Source: Synaphobranchus kaupii (Eukaryota; Chordata; Actinopteri; Anguilliformes; Synaphobranchidae). From it: DNA of 64,000 nt. The stretch lies in the NCBI GenBank assembly GCA_029718625.1, contig CM056387.1, positions 32,744,105-32,808,104 on the forward strand, read 5' to 3'. Every line of letters starts with the position of its first letter. Positions within the stretch are counted from its first letter, which is position 1. A program made the position numbers and the translations under genes. This document shows, piece after piece, positions 1 through 12,535 of this stretch. The notes beneath the pieces are model-generated. The model searched no databases. It saw only the letters and a program-made list of their open reading frames with translations, and was not told the origin of the DNA.

Positions 1-841
1 TATCCCTTTAGTTATTAAGTAATATGTGCTAATGTCAGCACTTAAACGTCAGTATTGTATGTGGTAAGTAGTGAGGCCTTTGTGTGCTCTGGGTAATGCA
101 GGCTTTCATCAGTGAACGTTCTTTACAACATTCTCTGGACAAACAGATTATGTACTGGATTGGCAGTGTAGCATAAAGGTAAAGAATCCAGGCTTGTACC
201 TTTGTAACAAAGTTATAGGTTTTATTACTCAGGAGGGCATTGCTATTGTACCTCTGAGCAAGATACTTACATTCAATTGCTTCAGTAAAATATCCAACAA
301 TGTAATGTACTGGATTCTCTTTCAGTGGAACTAGTAATGTACATTTGGCATTCTTAGCACGTTGGGATTTAACTTTTCTTTTGGGGGGAGATATATCACC
401 TAGGCTGTCAGAAAAAGTAGTACAATACGGGTCCGTTTTTGTTCACTAAGGTACAAATTCTGTCAATGCTCCCTCACTGGGTCATATTTGTACCTTAGAA
501 TACTAATCTAACAGGATAAAGCGTAAAATAGGTGTAACTTTGATGGTAATGCCCAGGCCACTGTCAAGCCATTCTAGCCCTATAGGTACAATCTTTGCTC
601 ATTTTTTTTCTGATAGTGCAGAGTATACACAGAGATACCTGAAGGGCTGACTGGTTGGATACAGTAAGCAGTGCTGTTACTGCAGAGGCCGAATATATGA
701 TCACTTCACTAATTGTTGATGTTTGGTGTCTCTTTGCTGATTGACTCTTTTAATTTTGCTGCTTGTAGTTTGGTTCAGCTTGAGTAAATGCACATCTTCT
801 CTCCTTTCTGAAGCAGCATTAAAGCAGAAGTGAAGCTCAGA
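1..841. other. Intergenic flank downstream of V1
   Basis: No gene is visible. A degraded tRNA-derived SINE lies near 160-315, with an A-box-like tagcataaaggt. A short hairpin occupies 446-498, with 13-bp arms CTAAGGTACAAAT and ATTTGTACCTTAG. The whole stretch closely resembles 25260-26125 (the 3' flank of V10), so V1 and V10 are duplicated units. The last 50 bases are the conserved 3' flank found beyond every V RSS. Confidence 0.7.
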
Positions 842-869
842 GGTTTTTGTCATGGTGTGAATCACTGTG

Positions 870-1323
870 ATACGTACTCTTTAGCAGAGCTGTCCCATGT
901 TTTACAGTAATACACTGCTGAGTCTCCTGTCTCCACGTTACTAATTATCAATCGATAATCTGATTTACTCTGATGATTTGTTGTGAAGCGGGTGGAGGAG
1001 AATCCAGCTCCATAGCTGGGAGAGCTGTGAGAATGATGGAAACGCAGCACAAACTGAGGAGCACTGCCTGGAACCTGCTTGTACCAGCGAGCAGATTGAT
1101 CAGTCACAGTCCCGAGGTTACAGTCCATAGTGGCCGTGTCTCCTTTATTCACTGACAGAACAGGAGGCTTCTGTGTCACCACTGTCACTCCACTCACACC
1201 TGAGAAATAAGAGGTTGTTCACATTGTTACTTGATTAATACATGTAAAACTTCTAATGAAATGGGTGAGTAGTGGATTCTTACATGAGAGCACAGTGATG
1301 AGAGTGCAGAGTGTCCCCAGCAT
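870..1323 (-). CDS. Ig light-chain V gene V1, intact
   Basis: Germline variable segment. The leader exon (1284-1323) encodes MLGTLCTLITVLS and splits a Cys codon at a GTAAG donor. An 84-bp intron precedes the V exon at 870-1199, after acceptor TTTCTCAG. The V domain has the first Cys in MDCN, Trp in RWYKQ and the second Cys in DSAVYYC, with germline CDR3 KTWDSSAKEY. The RSS at 842-869 is CACAGTG, a 12-bp spacer and ACAAAAACC. A TATA-like CTTATA (plus 1415-1420) lies about 90 bp before the ATG. It belongs to the KSDYR framework-3 subgroup. No defect seen; it should join to a J beyond base 1. Confidence 0.93.
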
Positions 1324-2529
1324 GTTGTCAGTGTGTGGTGTGAATGGCCCTTACTGTCCAGCTGAGAGATGAGCAGGTTGGAGTGTGAGGAGAGGAGAGG
1401 CTGCAGGACCCAGCTATAAGGGGCCGGCCAGGGAGATGGAGAGGGAGGAGTCTCTGCACTCAGCCAATCAAAGGTTTTGCGGAACAAAATAGGTTTTCCT
1501 GTAATTGCGTGTCTCATACAGCAAAGTTATTGTCAGTTGTAATGTCTCCAACACCTTCAGCGTACATTAATAGCTCATGTCCCCTCAGGACAGAAGAGAA
1601 AAATTCCCTTTGTGAAGAATTCTTGAATATTTAAGACGCTACCCACTGATGGTGTGACAGTATCATGATCATTTTGGAACTGGACCATGAAGTAAAATAT
1701 TGGGTTCAATTAGTCGGCGGGAACCTGAATTGCTTCAGTAAATATCCAGCTGTATAAATGGATTCAATGTAAAAATAATGTAAGTTGTGATAAAGCCCTC
1801 TAGATAAATGTCTCTGCTAAATGTCTAAAATGTTCTGTAATGTAATTTAACAAACGTCCAGTTCAAGAAAAGATTAAGTTACTCATCTTGTAGCAGAGAA
1901 CTGTCCTCATGTAAAAAAATATATATTTTCTGTTAATCTGTGTTTTTTTTCCGCACCTGAAATGGCTCTCATGACTGTTCAGATTTAGTTGATGTAATGA
2001 TGATCTATCAGGGCTTTTTAAAAAGAGCAGTTTGGGAGGATGAGGGGCCTGATTTGGAGGAGGGGCCTCGCCACCCACAGGCGATGACTCTACTGTGGAA
2101 CTGATTTGTGAAGGAAGGTGTTCACAAAGGTGTGTGGATTCTTTAGCCAGGAAAAATTGTATGAGTAACTGGTGGTGATGCACACCAAAAACCAGCAGAT
2201 GCTACGGCCCTCCAGGGCGGGTTTCTGACACGCGTGATCTAGGCCTTATGGTGTTACTGACATGGTTACTACACGTCCCCTCTGGCCGAAAGTGGCTGAG
2301 AGATGGATGCTCTTTTGAGAATAGGATCGGTAATAAAGGAATGATGGAATACAAGGCAAGGACTTAAGGAACGGATTAAAGGAAAGGTATAATAAGGCAG
2401 GCTCTTTTTTACCTCCAAGAAAAAATAATTCACTGACATGGTTGAGAAGTTCTGGCTCAGCTTGAGTGAATTCTGCTCTAAGTGTGAAGTTCTCTCCTTT
2501 CTAGCTTTAAAGCAGAAGTGAAGCTCAGA
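1324..2529. other. V1 promoter and V1-V2 spacer with SINE
   Basis: Bases 1324-1470 are the V1 promoter, with TATA at 1415-1420 and an inverted CCAAT box near 1463-1470. A plus-strand SINE runs about 1650-1855 and ends in a LINE-like tail of the form 'aaatgtctctgctaaatgtc'. The rest (about 1860-2520) is a block repeated near 8170-8870, 12000-12440 and 36480-37170, and codes for nothing recognisable. Confidence 0.7.
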
Positions 2530-2557
2530 GGTTTTTGTCATGGTGTGAATCACTGTG

Positions 2558-3052
2558 ATACGTACTCTTTAGCAGAGTTATCCCACATTTTACAGTAATA
2601 CACTGCTGAGTCTCCTGCATCCACATTAGTAATTATTAACTGACAGTCAGAATTAGTCTGACATTTAGAAGAGAAGTGACTGGAGGAGAATCCAGCTCCA
2701 TATGTGGGAGAGCTGAAGGAGCGGTGGAAATACAGCACAAACTGAGGAGCACTGCCTGGAACCTGCTTGTACCAGTAAGCACGGCGATCAGTCACAGTCC
2801 CGAGGTTACAGTCCATAGTGGCCGTATCTCCTTTACTCACTGTCAGAACAGGAGGCTTCTGTGTCACCACTGTCACTCCACTCACACCTGGGAATTAAGA
2901 TGCGTTTGTGAGAAAATAAAAATCACATTTCAAAATCCAATAATGTAATAAAACAATATTTAAATAAATTTCATTTTGTATTTTGTTTTTTGCATCATTT
3001 GAATTTTCTTACATGAGAGCACAGTGATGAGAGTGCAGAGTGTCCCCAGCAT
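2558..3052 (-). CDS. Ig light-chain V gene V2, intact (Cys-pair subgroup)
   Basis: The leader exon is 3013-3052, the intron 125 bp and the V exon 2558-2887. Canonical Cys, Trp and Cys are all present, and germline CDR3 is KMWDNSAKEY. The RSS is 2530-2557 (CACAGTG, 12 bp, ACAAAAACC). TATA is at plus 3144-3149. Framework 3 reads FSSKCQTNSDCQL, adding two cysteines five residues apart on what should be the D-E hairpin. It looks functional. Confidence 0.93.
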
Positions 3053-4122
3053 GTTGTCAGTGTGTGTTGTGAACGGCCCTTACTGTCCAGCTGAGAGATG
3101 AGCAGGTTGGAGTGTGAGGAGAGGAGAGGCTGCAGGACCCAGCTATAAGGGGCCGGTCAGGGAGATGGAGAGGGAGGAGCTTCTGCTCCTCAGCCAATCA
3201 TCATTTCCCCATAGACTGGTTCAGCCAATCAGCTGCTCTCAGCAGACTTCAATAAACATGTCAAATTGGAAATAAGTTAACTTGCACATCTCTGACAAGT
3301 TTCTCAAATTTTATTTGATCAATTGAAGTTTGTAAACTTACTGTATCCTGAGTCAGAGCCTCAGGTCAGATGAAATATAGACATTGTGCATTTATTAATA
3401 TAATTAGTAAGGACATTGATCAGCTCTAATCCTCACTTATTTCACCAGATGTGTTGGTGTCAGGACTTAAATGTCAGTATTGTATGTAGTAATTAGTGAG
3501 AGCTTTCTATACCCTGTGTGATGCAGGCTTTCCTCTGTGAATATTCTGTACAACATTATAGGGACACTGAGATTATGTTCTGGATTAGTAGTGTAGCATA
3601 AACGTTAGAAAATTAGCCTTATAAATCCAAAGTTGTAGGATTGATTCCTACACAGAATGCTGCAATGAGACCCTTGAGAAAGTTACTTTAATTTAATTTC
3701 TTCAGCTCCATTATTGTAGTGTACTGGGTTGAGTTCTGTAACAGAAAAACTAGAAATTTCCTATGATTGACATTATTAACAGGTGGAGATTTATGTTTGA
3801 ATTGGGGGGAGATATAACATGTACAGAAATAGCTGAAGGGCTGACTGGTTGGATTGAGGTGGCTACAGTGAACAGTGCTGTTACTGCAGATGCCAAACAT
3901 ATGATCACTTCACTAATAGTTGATGTTTGGTGTCTCTTTGCTGATTGAGTCTTTTTGATTTTGCTGCTTGTAGTTTTCCTCAGCTTTAGCGACTGGAGAC
4001 TTTTCTCTGTGAACATTACTCTGTAGATGAAGAGACTCCATGGCTGAGAGATCCTGGTTCAGCTTGAGTAAATGTACATCTCCTCTCCTTTCTGTAGCTT
4101 TAAAGCAGAAGTGAAGCACAAA
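3053..4122. other. V2 promoter and V2-V3 spacer
   Basis: The V2 promoter lies at 3053-3200, with inverted CCAAT near 3193. A tRNA-like SINE remnant lies about 3590-3735. The stretch 3280-4120 is duplicated at 37920-38760. No gene is seen. Confidence 0.65.
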
Positions 4123-4150
4123 GGTTTTTGTCATGGTGTGAATCACTGTG

Positions 4151-4643
4151 ATACCCGCTCTTTAGCAGAGCTGTCCCATGTTTTACAGTAATACACTGCT
4201 GAGTCTCCTGCCTCCACATTTTTAATTATAAACCGAGAGTCTGTACTACTCTGACGAGTTGATGTGAAGCGATTGGATGAGAAACCGGTTCCATATCTAT
4301 CTGGAGAGTGTTCACCATCATAGAGCCGCAGCACAAACTGAGGAACTCCACCTGGAACCTGCTTGTACCAGTAAGCATTGTCATTGGTCACAGTCCCGAG
4401 GTTACAGTCCATAGTGGCCGTATCTCCTTTACTCACTGTCAGAACAGGCGGCTTCTGTGTCACCACTGTCACTCCACTCACACCTGAGAAATAAGATGCT
4501 TTTGTGAGAAAATAAAAATCACATTTCAAAATCTAATAATATAACAATATTGAAATATATTTTATTTTGTATTTTGTTTTTTGCATCATTTGAATTTTCT
4601 TACATGAGAGCACAGTGATGAGAGTGCAGAGTGTCCCCAGCAT
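4151..4643 (-). CDS. Ig light-chain V gene V3, intact
   Basis: The leader exon is 4604-4643 and the V exon 4151-4483. The V exon is 333 bp, one codon longer than most because of DRYGTGF in framework 3. Canonical Cys/Trp/Cys are present; CDR3 is KTWDSSAKER. The RSS is 4123-4150 with a 12-bp spacer; TATA is at plus 4735-4740. Subgroup mark: SSNRFTSTRQS-TDSR, shared with V8, V15 and V16. Confidence 0.93.
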
Positions 4644-5804
4644 GTTGTCAGTGTGTGGTGTGAACGGCCCTTACTGTCCAGCTGAGAGATGAGCAGGTTG
4701 GAGTGTGAGGAGAGGAGAGGCTGCAGTACCCAGCTATAAGGGGCCGGTCAGGGAGATGGAGAGGGAGGAGCCAATACACTCAGCCAATCAAGGGTTTTGG
4801 CGAACGAAAAAAAATTTTTTTCCTCTAACTGTGTTTCTCACATGGCAAAATGCTCGTCAGTTATAAATGAAAATAAGCAAGAACAGATTTTACCAGTTAT
4901 TTTCTCTGGTTTTCAAGCAGGTTCATTTTTTTTCACATTTTCACATATTTTTGGCAATCTGTATGTTTTCTTCAACAGCTTCATCGTGATATAATGAATA
5001 TCACCTCAGGACAGAATATGACAATTACCTCTGTGGAAGAATTATGGAATGTTTTAGATGCCACCCTCTGATGGTGGTAGTGTGGCATGATGATTAAGGA
5101 ACGTGACTTTTAACTCCGAGACTGGGTTGAATTACCATGTGGGAACCACAATTGCTTCAATAAATCAATAAGCTTCTGTAGGATTATTGTTATTCTCTTC
5201 TAATTACAGTGTCTGTCTGAAGATGGAGGAGCAGCATTTGGTCTAAAAGTCTCTGGAGCTGCTGATTCAGCATGTGGTGGTGATGCTCACAGGTGCAGAC
5301 TGGGGGTACATCCACACAGTTCAGAGTTACTCAGAGTTGCTGAGCCTGTATCAGCAATGTGTGATTTCCCTTCCTTTAGCAGGCTATTAAGGTCCTGAGA
5401 TAAAGGTGTGTGGATTATTTAGCCAGGCAAGGACATATGAGTCACTGGTGCTGATACACACCAAAAACCAGAAGATGCTTCGGCCCTTCAAGGTGGGTTT
5501 CTACCACGCGTGATCTAGGCCTTATGGTGTTACTGACATGGTTACTACACTGAGAGATGGATGCTCTTTTGAGAATAGGATTGATAATTTAGGAATGACA
5601 AAGTATACGGCAAGAACTTAAGGAACGGATTAAAGAAAAGGATTTGAGGAAAGATGTAATAAGGCAGATTCTTTTTTACCTTCCAGAAAAAAGGAAAAAT
5701 AAAGTTAGTGACATGGTTGAAAAGTCCTGGCTCAGCTTGAATGAATTCTGCTCTGAGTGTGAAGTTCTCTCCTTTCTAGCTTTAAAGCAGAAGTGAAGCT
5801 CAGA
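4644..5804. other. V3 promoter and V3-V4 spacer
   Basis: V3 promoter at 4644-4790. A truncated SINE copy lies about 5085-5190. The block 5205-5400 resembles 11820-12010 and 45130-45330. No gene is seen. Confidence 0.65.
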
Positions 5805-5832
5805 GGTTTTTGTCATGGTGTGAATCACTGTG

Positions 5833-6296
5833 ATACAAACTCTTTACAGTAATACACTGCTGAGTCTCCTGCCTCCTCATTGCTAATTATTAACTGACAG
5901 TCAGAATTAGTCTGACATTTAGAAGAGAAGTGACTGGAGGAGAATCCAGCTCCATATACTGGAGAGCTCCAAGACTTATGGAAATGCAGCACAAACTGAG
6001 GAGCACTGCCTGGAACCTGCTTGTACCAGTGAGCAGTACTACCAGTCACAGTCCCGAGGTTACAGTCCATAGTGGCCGTATCTCCTTTACTCACTGTCAG
6101 AACAGGAGGCTTCTGTGTCACCACTGTCACTCCACTCACACCTGGGAAATAAAATGCTTTTGTGAGACAATTACTATCACATTTAAGTTGACTGTGAATA
6201 TAATTCAATCAATTTTATATTCTAGATGGTTGTCTGCACCATTAGGCTTTTCTTACATGAGAGCACATTGATGAGAGTGCAGAGTGTCCCCAGCAT
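5833..6296 (-). CDS. Ig light-chain V gene V4, shortened CDR3
   Basis: The leader exon is 6257-6296 and the V exon 5833-6141, only 309 bp. Compared with its sisters, 21 bp are missing between the second Cys and the RSS, so germline CDR3 is just YYC-KEF. The loss is in frame. It has the extra Cys pair KCQTNSDC. The RSS at 5805-5832 is canonical with 12-bp spacer; TATA is at plus 6388-6393. It could rearrange and be expressed, giving an unusually short CDR3. Confidence 0.88.
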
Positions 6297-7097
6297 GTTG
6301 TCAGTGTGTGGTGAGAACGGCCCTTACTGTCCAGCTGAGAGGTGAGCAGGTTGGAGTGTGAGGAGAGGAGAGGCTGCAGGACCCAGCTATAAGGGGTCAG
6401 TCAGGGAGATGGAGAGGGAGGAGCTTCTGCAATCAGCCAATCAAAGTTTTCCAACAGAAGGGTTCAGGCAATCCGCTGATCTGAGCAGACTTCATTAAAC
6501 AAGTCAAATTGGAGATGAGGCCTTTTGCACATCTGTGACAAGTTATTCAAGTGTTATTCAACCAGTCGGAGTGTGTGAACATCCTGTAGCTTGAGTCAAA
6601 ACCTCAAGATGAGACGAAATATAGACATTCTCTTTCTGAATTCATTTGTATTATTCATGAGGACATTGATCAGATCTATCCCATAGCTATTAAATAATAT
6701 GTGTTAGTGTCAGGACTTTAACATTTATTAGTGAAAGCTTTGTTTGCCCTGGGTAATGCAGGCTTTCATCAGTGAATGTTCTTTCCAGCATTATAGGGAC
6801 ACAGAGATTATGTACTGGACTGGTAGTGTAGCATAATGGTTAGGGAACTGGGCTTTTAACTCCAACGTTGCAGATATGATTCCTATGCATGGCACTGCAA
6901 TTACACCCTTAGGCAAGTTACTAACCTTGTGTGAATGCACAAAAGCATTCAGGATGATTCAGGCAGTTTTTATTCACATACAGAATATGTTTACTGACAT
7001 GGCGGAGAGATCCTAGTTCAGTTTCAATGAGTTCACGTCCTGTCTCTGAGCTTGAACTCCTTTATGAAGCAGCTTTAAAGCAGAAGTGAAGCTCAGA
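6297..7097. other. V4 promoter and V4-V5 spacer
   Basis: V4 promoter at 6297-6440. A tRNA-derived SINE head lies about 6825-6930, with A-box-like tagcataatggttagg and a decayed B box. The same arrangement recurs at 9880, 39820 and 53215. No gene is seen. Confidence 0.65.
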
Positions 7098-7125
7098 GGT
7101 TTTTGTCATGATATGAATCACTGTG

Positions 7126-7637
7126 ATACGTACTCTTTAGCAGAGTTATCCCATGTTTTACAGTAATACACTGCTGAGTCTCCTGCCTCCACATTTTTTA
7201 TTATCACTCGATAATCTGATTTACTCTGATGACTGGATGTGAAGCGAGTGGAGGAGAATCCAGCTCCATATGTGGGAGAGCTGTTTGGATGGTAGAAATA
7301 CAGCACAAACTGAGGACCTCCACCTGGAACCTGCTTGTACCACCGAGCTCCACTATCAATCACAGTCCCGAGGTTACAGTCCATAGTGGCCGTATCTCCT
7401 TTACTCACTGTCAGAACAGGAGGCTTCTGTGTCACCACTGTCACTCCACTCACACCTGGGAAATAAGAGACTTTTTTGAGATTATTAAAATCACATAAAA
7501 TCACACATTGATAATATGAATATAATTAAGCAATATTGAAAGTTAAATAAATTTTATATTTTAGATGGTTGTCTGCAACGAGCAAGGTGTTTCTTACATG
7601 AGAGCACAGCAATGAGAGTGCAGAGTGTCCCCAGCAT
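7126..7637 (-). CDS. Ig light-chain V gene V5, intact
   Basis: The leader exon is 7598-7637 and the V exon 7126-7455. Canonical Cys, Trp and Cys are kept; CDR3 is KTWDNSAKEY. The RSS is 7098-7125: standard heptamer and nonamer, 12-bp spacer catgatatgaat. TATA is at plus 7729-7734. KSDYR subgroup, with RVIIKNVEAG in framework 3. No defect. Confidence 0.93.
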
Positions 7638-8873
7638 GTTGTCAGTGTGTGGTGTGAACGGCCCTTACTGTACAGCTGAGAGATGAGCAGGTTGGAGTGT
7701 GAGGAGAGGAGAGGCTGCAGGACCCAGCTATAAGGGGCCGGCCAGGGAGATGGAGAGGGAGGAGTCTCTGCACTCAGCCAATCAAAGGTTTTGCGGAACA
7801 AAATAGGTTTCCCTGTAATTGCGTGTCTCATACAGCAAAGTTATTGTCAGTTGTAAAGTCTCCAGCACCTTCAGCGTACATTAATAGCTCATGTCACCTC
7901 AGGACAGAAGAGAACAATTCCCTTTGTGAAGAATTATTGAATATTTAAGACGCTACCCACTGATGGTGTGACAGTATCATGATCATTTTGGAACTGGGCC
8001 ATGAAGTAAAATATTGGGTTCAATTAGTCGGCGGGAACCTGAATTGCTTCAGTAAATATCCAGCTGTATAAATGGATTCAATGTAAAAAATAATGTAAGT
8101 TGTGATAAAGCCCTCTGGATAAATGTCTCTGCTAAATGTCTAAAATGTTCTGTAATGTAATTCAACAAACGTCCAGTTCAAGAAAAGATTAAGTTACTCA
8201 TCTTGTTGCAGAGAACTGTCCTCGTGTAAAAGACAAATATTTTCTGTTAATCTGTGTTTTTTTTCCGCACCTGAAATGGCTCTCATGACTGTTCAGATTT
8301 AGTTGATATAATGATGAGGATCTATCTGGGCTTTTCAAAAAGTGCAGTAAGGGAGGATGTGAGGCCTGATTTGGAGGAGGGGCATCGCCACCCACAGGCG
8401 ATGACTCTACTGAGGAACTGATTTGTGAAGGAAGGTGTTCACAAAGGTGTGTGGATTCTTTAGCCAGGCAAAAATGTATGAGTAACTGGTGGTGATGCAC
8501 ACCAAAAACCAGCAGATGCTACGGCCCTCCAGGACGGGTTTCTGACACGCGTGATCTAGGCCTTATGGTGTTACTGACATGGTTACTACACTTCCCCTCT
8601 GGCCAAAAGTGGCTGAGAGATGGATGCGCTTTTGAGAATAGGATCGGCAATTAAGGAATGACGGAATACAAGGCAAGGACTTAAGGAACGGATTAAAGGA
8701 AAGGATGTAAGGAAAGGTATAATAAGGAGGGTTATTATTTTTTTTACCTCCCAGAGAAAAAAAAAAGGTTAGTGACATGGTTGTGAAGTCCTGGCTCAGC
8801 TTCAATGAATTCTGCTCTGAGTGTGAAGTTCTCTCCTTTCTGAAGCAGCTTTAAAGCAGAAGTGAAGCTCAGA
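7638..8873. other. V5 promoter and V5-V6 spacer with SINE
   Basis: V5 promoter at 7638-7790. A SINE with LINE-like tail lies about 7965-8165. The whole stretch is nearly the same as 1324-2529, a local duplication. No gene is seen. Confidence 0.68.
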
Positions 8874-8901
8874 GGTTTTTGTCATGGTGTGAATCACTGT
8901 G

Positions 8902-9396
8902 ATACCCACTCTTTAGCAGAGCCATCCCATGTTTTACAGTAATACACTGCTGAGTCTCCTGCCTCCACATTGCTAATAATTAACTGGCAGTCAGAATTAG
9001 TCTGACATTTAGAAGAGAAGTGACTGGAGGAGAATCCAGCTCCATATGTGGGAGAGCTGTGAGTGCGGTGGAAATACAGCACAAACTGAGGAACTCCACC
9101 TGGAACCTGCTTGTACCAGTAAGCAAGGCGATCAGTCACAGTCCCGAGGTTACAGTCCATAGTGGCCGTATCTCCTTTACTCACTGTCAGAACAGGAGGC
9201 TTCTGTGTCACCACAGTCACTCCACTCACACCTGGGAATTAAGATGCATTTGTGAGAAAATAAAAATCACATTTCAAAATCCAATAATGTAATAAAACAA
9301 TATTTAAATAAATTTCATTTTGTATTTTGTTTTTTGCATCATTAGAATTTTCTTACATGAGAGCACAGTGATGAGAGTGCAGAGTGTCCCCAGCAT
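8902..9396 (-). CDS. Ig light-chain V gene V6, intact (Cys-pair subgroup)
   Basis: The leader exon is 9357-9396 and the V exon 8902-9231. Canonical Cys/Trp/Cys are present, with the additional framework-3 pair KCQTNSDC. CDR3 is KTWDGSAKEW. The RSS is 8874-8901 with 12-bp spacer; TATA is at plus 9488-9493. Very close to V2. It appears functional. Confidence 0.93.
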
Positions 9397-10154
9397 GTTG
9401 TCAGTGTGTGTTGTGAATGGCCCTTACTGTCCAGCTGAGAGATGAGCAGGTTGGAGTGTGAGGAGAGGAGAGGCTGCAGGACCCAGCTATAAGGGGCCGG
9501 TCAGGGAGATGGAGAGGGAGGAGCTTCTGCAATCAGCCAATCAAAGTTTTCCAACAGAAGTGTTCAGGCAATCCCCTGATCTGAGCAGACTTCATTAAAC
9601 AAGTCAAATTGGAGATAAGGCCTTTTGCATATCTGTGACAAGTTATTCAAGTGTTATTCAACCAATAGGAGTGTGTGAACATTCTGTAGCTTGAGTCAAA
9701 ACCACAGATGAGATGAAATATAGACATTCTGTTTCTATGCCATAGTTGTTAAATAATATGTGTTAGTGTCAGGACATTCACATTAATTAGTGAAAGCTTT
9801 GTTTGCCCTGGGAAATGCAGGCTTTCATCAGTGAATGTTCTTTCCAGCATTATAGGGACACAGATATTATGTACTGGATTGGTAGTGTAGCATAATGGTT
9901 AGGAAACTGGGCTTGTAACTCCAACGTTGCAGGTATGATTCCTATGCATGACACTGCAATTACACCCTTAGGCAAGTTACTAACCTTGTGTGAAGCACAA
10001 AATCATTCAGGATGATTCAGGCAGGTTTTTTCACATACAGAATATGTTTACTGACATGGCTGAGAGATCCTAGTTCAGTTTCAGTGAGTTCACATCTTGC
10101 CTCTGAGCTTGAACTCCTTAATGAAGCAGCTTTAAAGCAGAAGTGAAGCTCAGA
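9397..10154. other. V6 promoter and V6-V7 spacer
   Basis: V6 promoter at 9397-9545. A SINE head fragment lies about 9880-9990. The flank resembles 6440-7097. No gene is seen. Confidence 0.65.
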
Positions 10155-10182
10155 GGGTTTTGTCATGGTGTGAATCACTGTG

Positions 10183-10685
10183 ATACGTACTCTTTAGCAG
10201 AGTTATCCCATGTTTTACAGTAATACACTGCTGAGTCTCCTGCCTCCACATTGCTAATTATTAACTGACAGTCAGAATTAGTCTGACATTTAGAAGAGAA
10301 GTGACTGGAGGAGAATCCAACTCCATATGTGGGAGAGCTCCAAGACTTATGTAAACTCAACACAAACTGAGGAACTCCACCTGGAACCTGCTTGTACCAC
10401 CAAGCAGTATTTTTATGTATTCCAGTACTGCAATCCATAGTGGCTGTATCTCCTTTACTCACTGTCACAACAGGAGGCTTCTGTGTAACAACTGTCAGTC
10501 CGCGTACACCTGGGAAACAGTAACATTGCATTTTTACCAATTCTCATAGAGCGATTCAGTCACATTTTACTTCGATTAATTTTGCTGTATAAGTATGAAA
10601 ATATGAAAATATTAAAATTTCACGGATCAAACCCTGGTACCTTACATGAGAGCACAGCGATGAGAGTGCAGAGTGTCCCCAGCAT
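10183..10685 (-). CDS. Ig light-chain V gene V7, divergent CDR1
   Basis: The leader exon is 10646-10685 and the V exon 10183-10509 (327 bp). It starts VRGLTVVTQKPPVVTV, and the CDR1 region is MDCSTGIHKNTAWWYK, unlike the NLGTVTD of its neighbours. Canonical Cys/Trp/Cys and the extra KCQTNSDC pair are present; CDR3 is KTWDNSAKEY. The RSS is 10155-10182; its nonamer is ACAAAACCC rather than ACAAAAACC, which may lower rearrangement. TATA is at plus 10777-10782. Confidence 0.9.
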
Positions 10686-12447
10686 GTTGTCAGTGTGTGG
10701 TGTGAACGGCCCTTACTGTCCAGCTGAGAGATGAGCAGGTTGGAGTGTGAGGAGAGGAGAGGCTGCAGGACCCAGCTATAAGGGGCCGGTCAGGGAGATG
10801 GAGAGGGAGGAGCTTCTGCACTCAGCCAATCAAGGGTTTTGGGGACCAAATTAAATAATTTTTCCCCAAATTGTTTTTTTCATACGGTTGTCAGTTATAT
10901 TCAGTTATTAATGAAAATGAAAAAAAACACATTTTACCAGTTTTTTTATGTGGCTTTCAAACAGGTTCACTGTTTTAGATATTCTCATTCTTATGCCAGT
11001 CTGTATTTCCTCTTCAACACCGTGATCATAAAATAATGCATATCACCTCCAGACAGAATATAACAATTACCTTTGTGGAAGAATTATTGATGTTTTAGAT
11101 GCTACCCTATGATGGTGGTATTGTGGCAAGATGATTAAGGAACTTGACTTTCAATATCTAGGCGGGAACCTGACTTGCTTCAAAAAATATGCAGCTGTAT
11201 AAATAGATTCCATGTAAAAAATAATGTAAGCTGTGTTAATACCTCTGGATAACCATACCTGCTAAATACCTACAATGTTATGTAATGTAATTTAACAAAA
11301 GTCCAATTAAATAAAATATAAGTTACTTATGTTCTGAGAACTGTCCTGATGGGAACTTTTTCTCTGTAAATCTGTGTTTTGTCTCTGCAGTTGAAATGGC
11401 TCTCATGATCTTTCAGATGTAATTTATTAAATTATCTATCAGGGCTTTTAAAAAGTGCAGTTAGGGCAGATGTGGGGCCTGATTTGGAGGAGGGGCATCT
11501 CCACTCACTGGTGATGACAATACTGTGGAACTGGTTTGTGAAGGAAGGTGTTGAGCTCTTTTCTTTGAGCACAGCTCACATTATGAGTTATTCACTCTGT
11601 AAATGAAGCAGTGAATGGCAGTGGGTGCTGCTCTCCTTTGGCTGTTTAGTGTGGAGTCTCCTAAGTAAAGTAAGGCTTTGCAGATGTCTGTAGTACAGAC
11701 ATTACAGAGCTCCAGAGAGTCACTCACTTCCTCCATGTGTGAATGCTGATGGATGCTGTGTGACTCCTGCTGTGGGAGTGTCAGGGGGAGGGGACAGAAT
11801 CCTGCAGGATTCTTGTTCTTCTCCTCTAACTACAATCTCTGTCTGAAGATGGAGGAGCAGCATTTGGTCTAAAGGTCTCTGGAGCTGCTGATTCAGCATG
11901 TGGTGATGCTAAGAGGTGCAGACTGGGGGCGCATCCACACAGTTCAGAGTTACTCAGTGCTGAACTTGTATCAGCATTGTGTGATTTCCCTTCCTTTAGC
12001 AGGTTATTAAGGCCCTGAGATAAAGGTGTGTGGATTCTTTAGCCAGGCAAGGACATATAAGGCACTGGTGGTGATACACACCAAAAACCAGCAGATGCTA
12101 CGGCCCTCCAGGGTGGGTTTCTGACACGCGTGATCTAGGCCTTGTGGTGTTACTGACATGGTTACTACACTTCCCCTCTGGCCGAAAGTGGCTGACAGGT
12201 GGATGATCTTTTGAGAATCGGATCGGTCATTAAGGAATGATGGAATACAAGGCAAGGACTTAAGGAACGGATTAAAGGAAAGGATGTAAGGAAAGGTATA
12301 ATAAGAAGGGTTATTTTGTTTTTTACTTCCCAGAGAAGAAAAAAAAGTTAGTGACATGGTTGAGAAGTCCTGCCTCAGTTTGAATGAATTCTGCTCTGAG
12401 TGTGAAGTTCTCTCCATTCTAGCTTTAAAGCAGAAGTGAAGCACAGA
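10686..12447. other. V7 promoter and V7-V8 spacer
   Basis: V7 promoter at 10686-10830. A SINE lies about 11105-11300. The block 11540-12010 recurs near 44870-45330. The stretch 12040-12440 is the usual V 3' flank and holds only a chance open frame. No gene is seen. Confidence 0.62.
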
Positions 12448-12535
12448 GGTTTTTGTCATGGTGTCAATCACTGTGATACGAACTCACTTACAGAGCTGTC
12501 CCATGTTTTACAATAATACACTGCTGAGTCTCCTG

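Noticed and set aside
973..1155. Plus-strand open frames opposite V exons (also at 2676, 5930, 7229, 9020 and others)
   Set aside because: They are shadows of the V exons on the complementary strand, kept open only because the V genes are similar.
6825..6930. tRNA gene
   Set aside because: The A box is recognisable but the B box is degenerate and no full cloverleaf forms. It recurs with SINE tails at many positions, so it is a SINE head.
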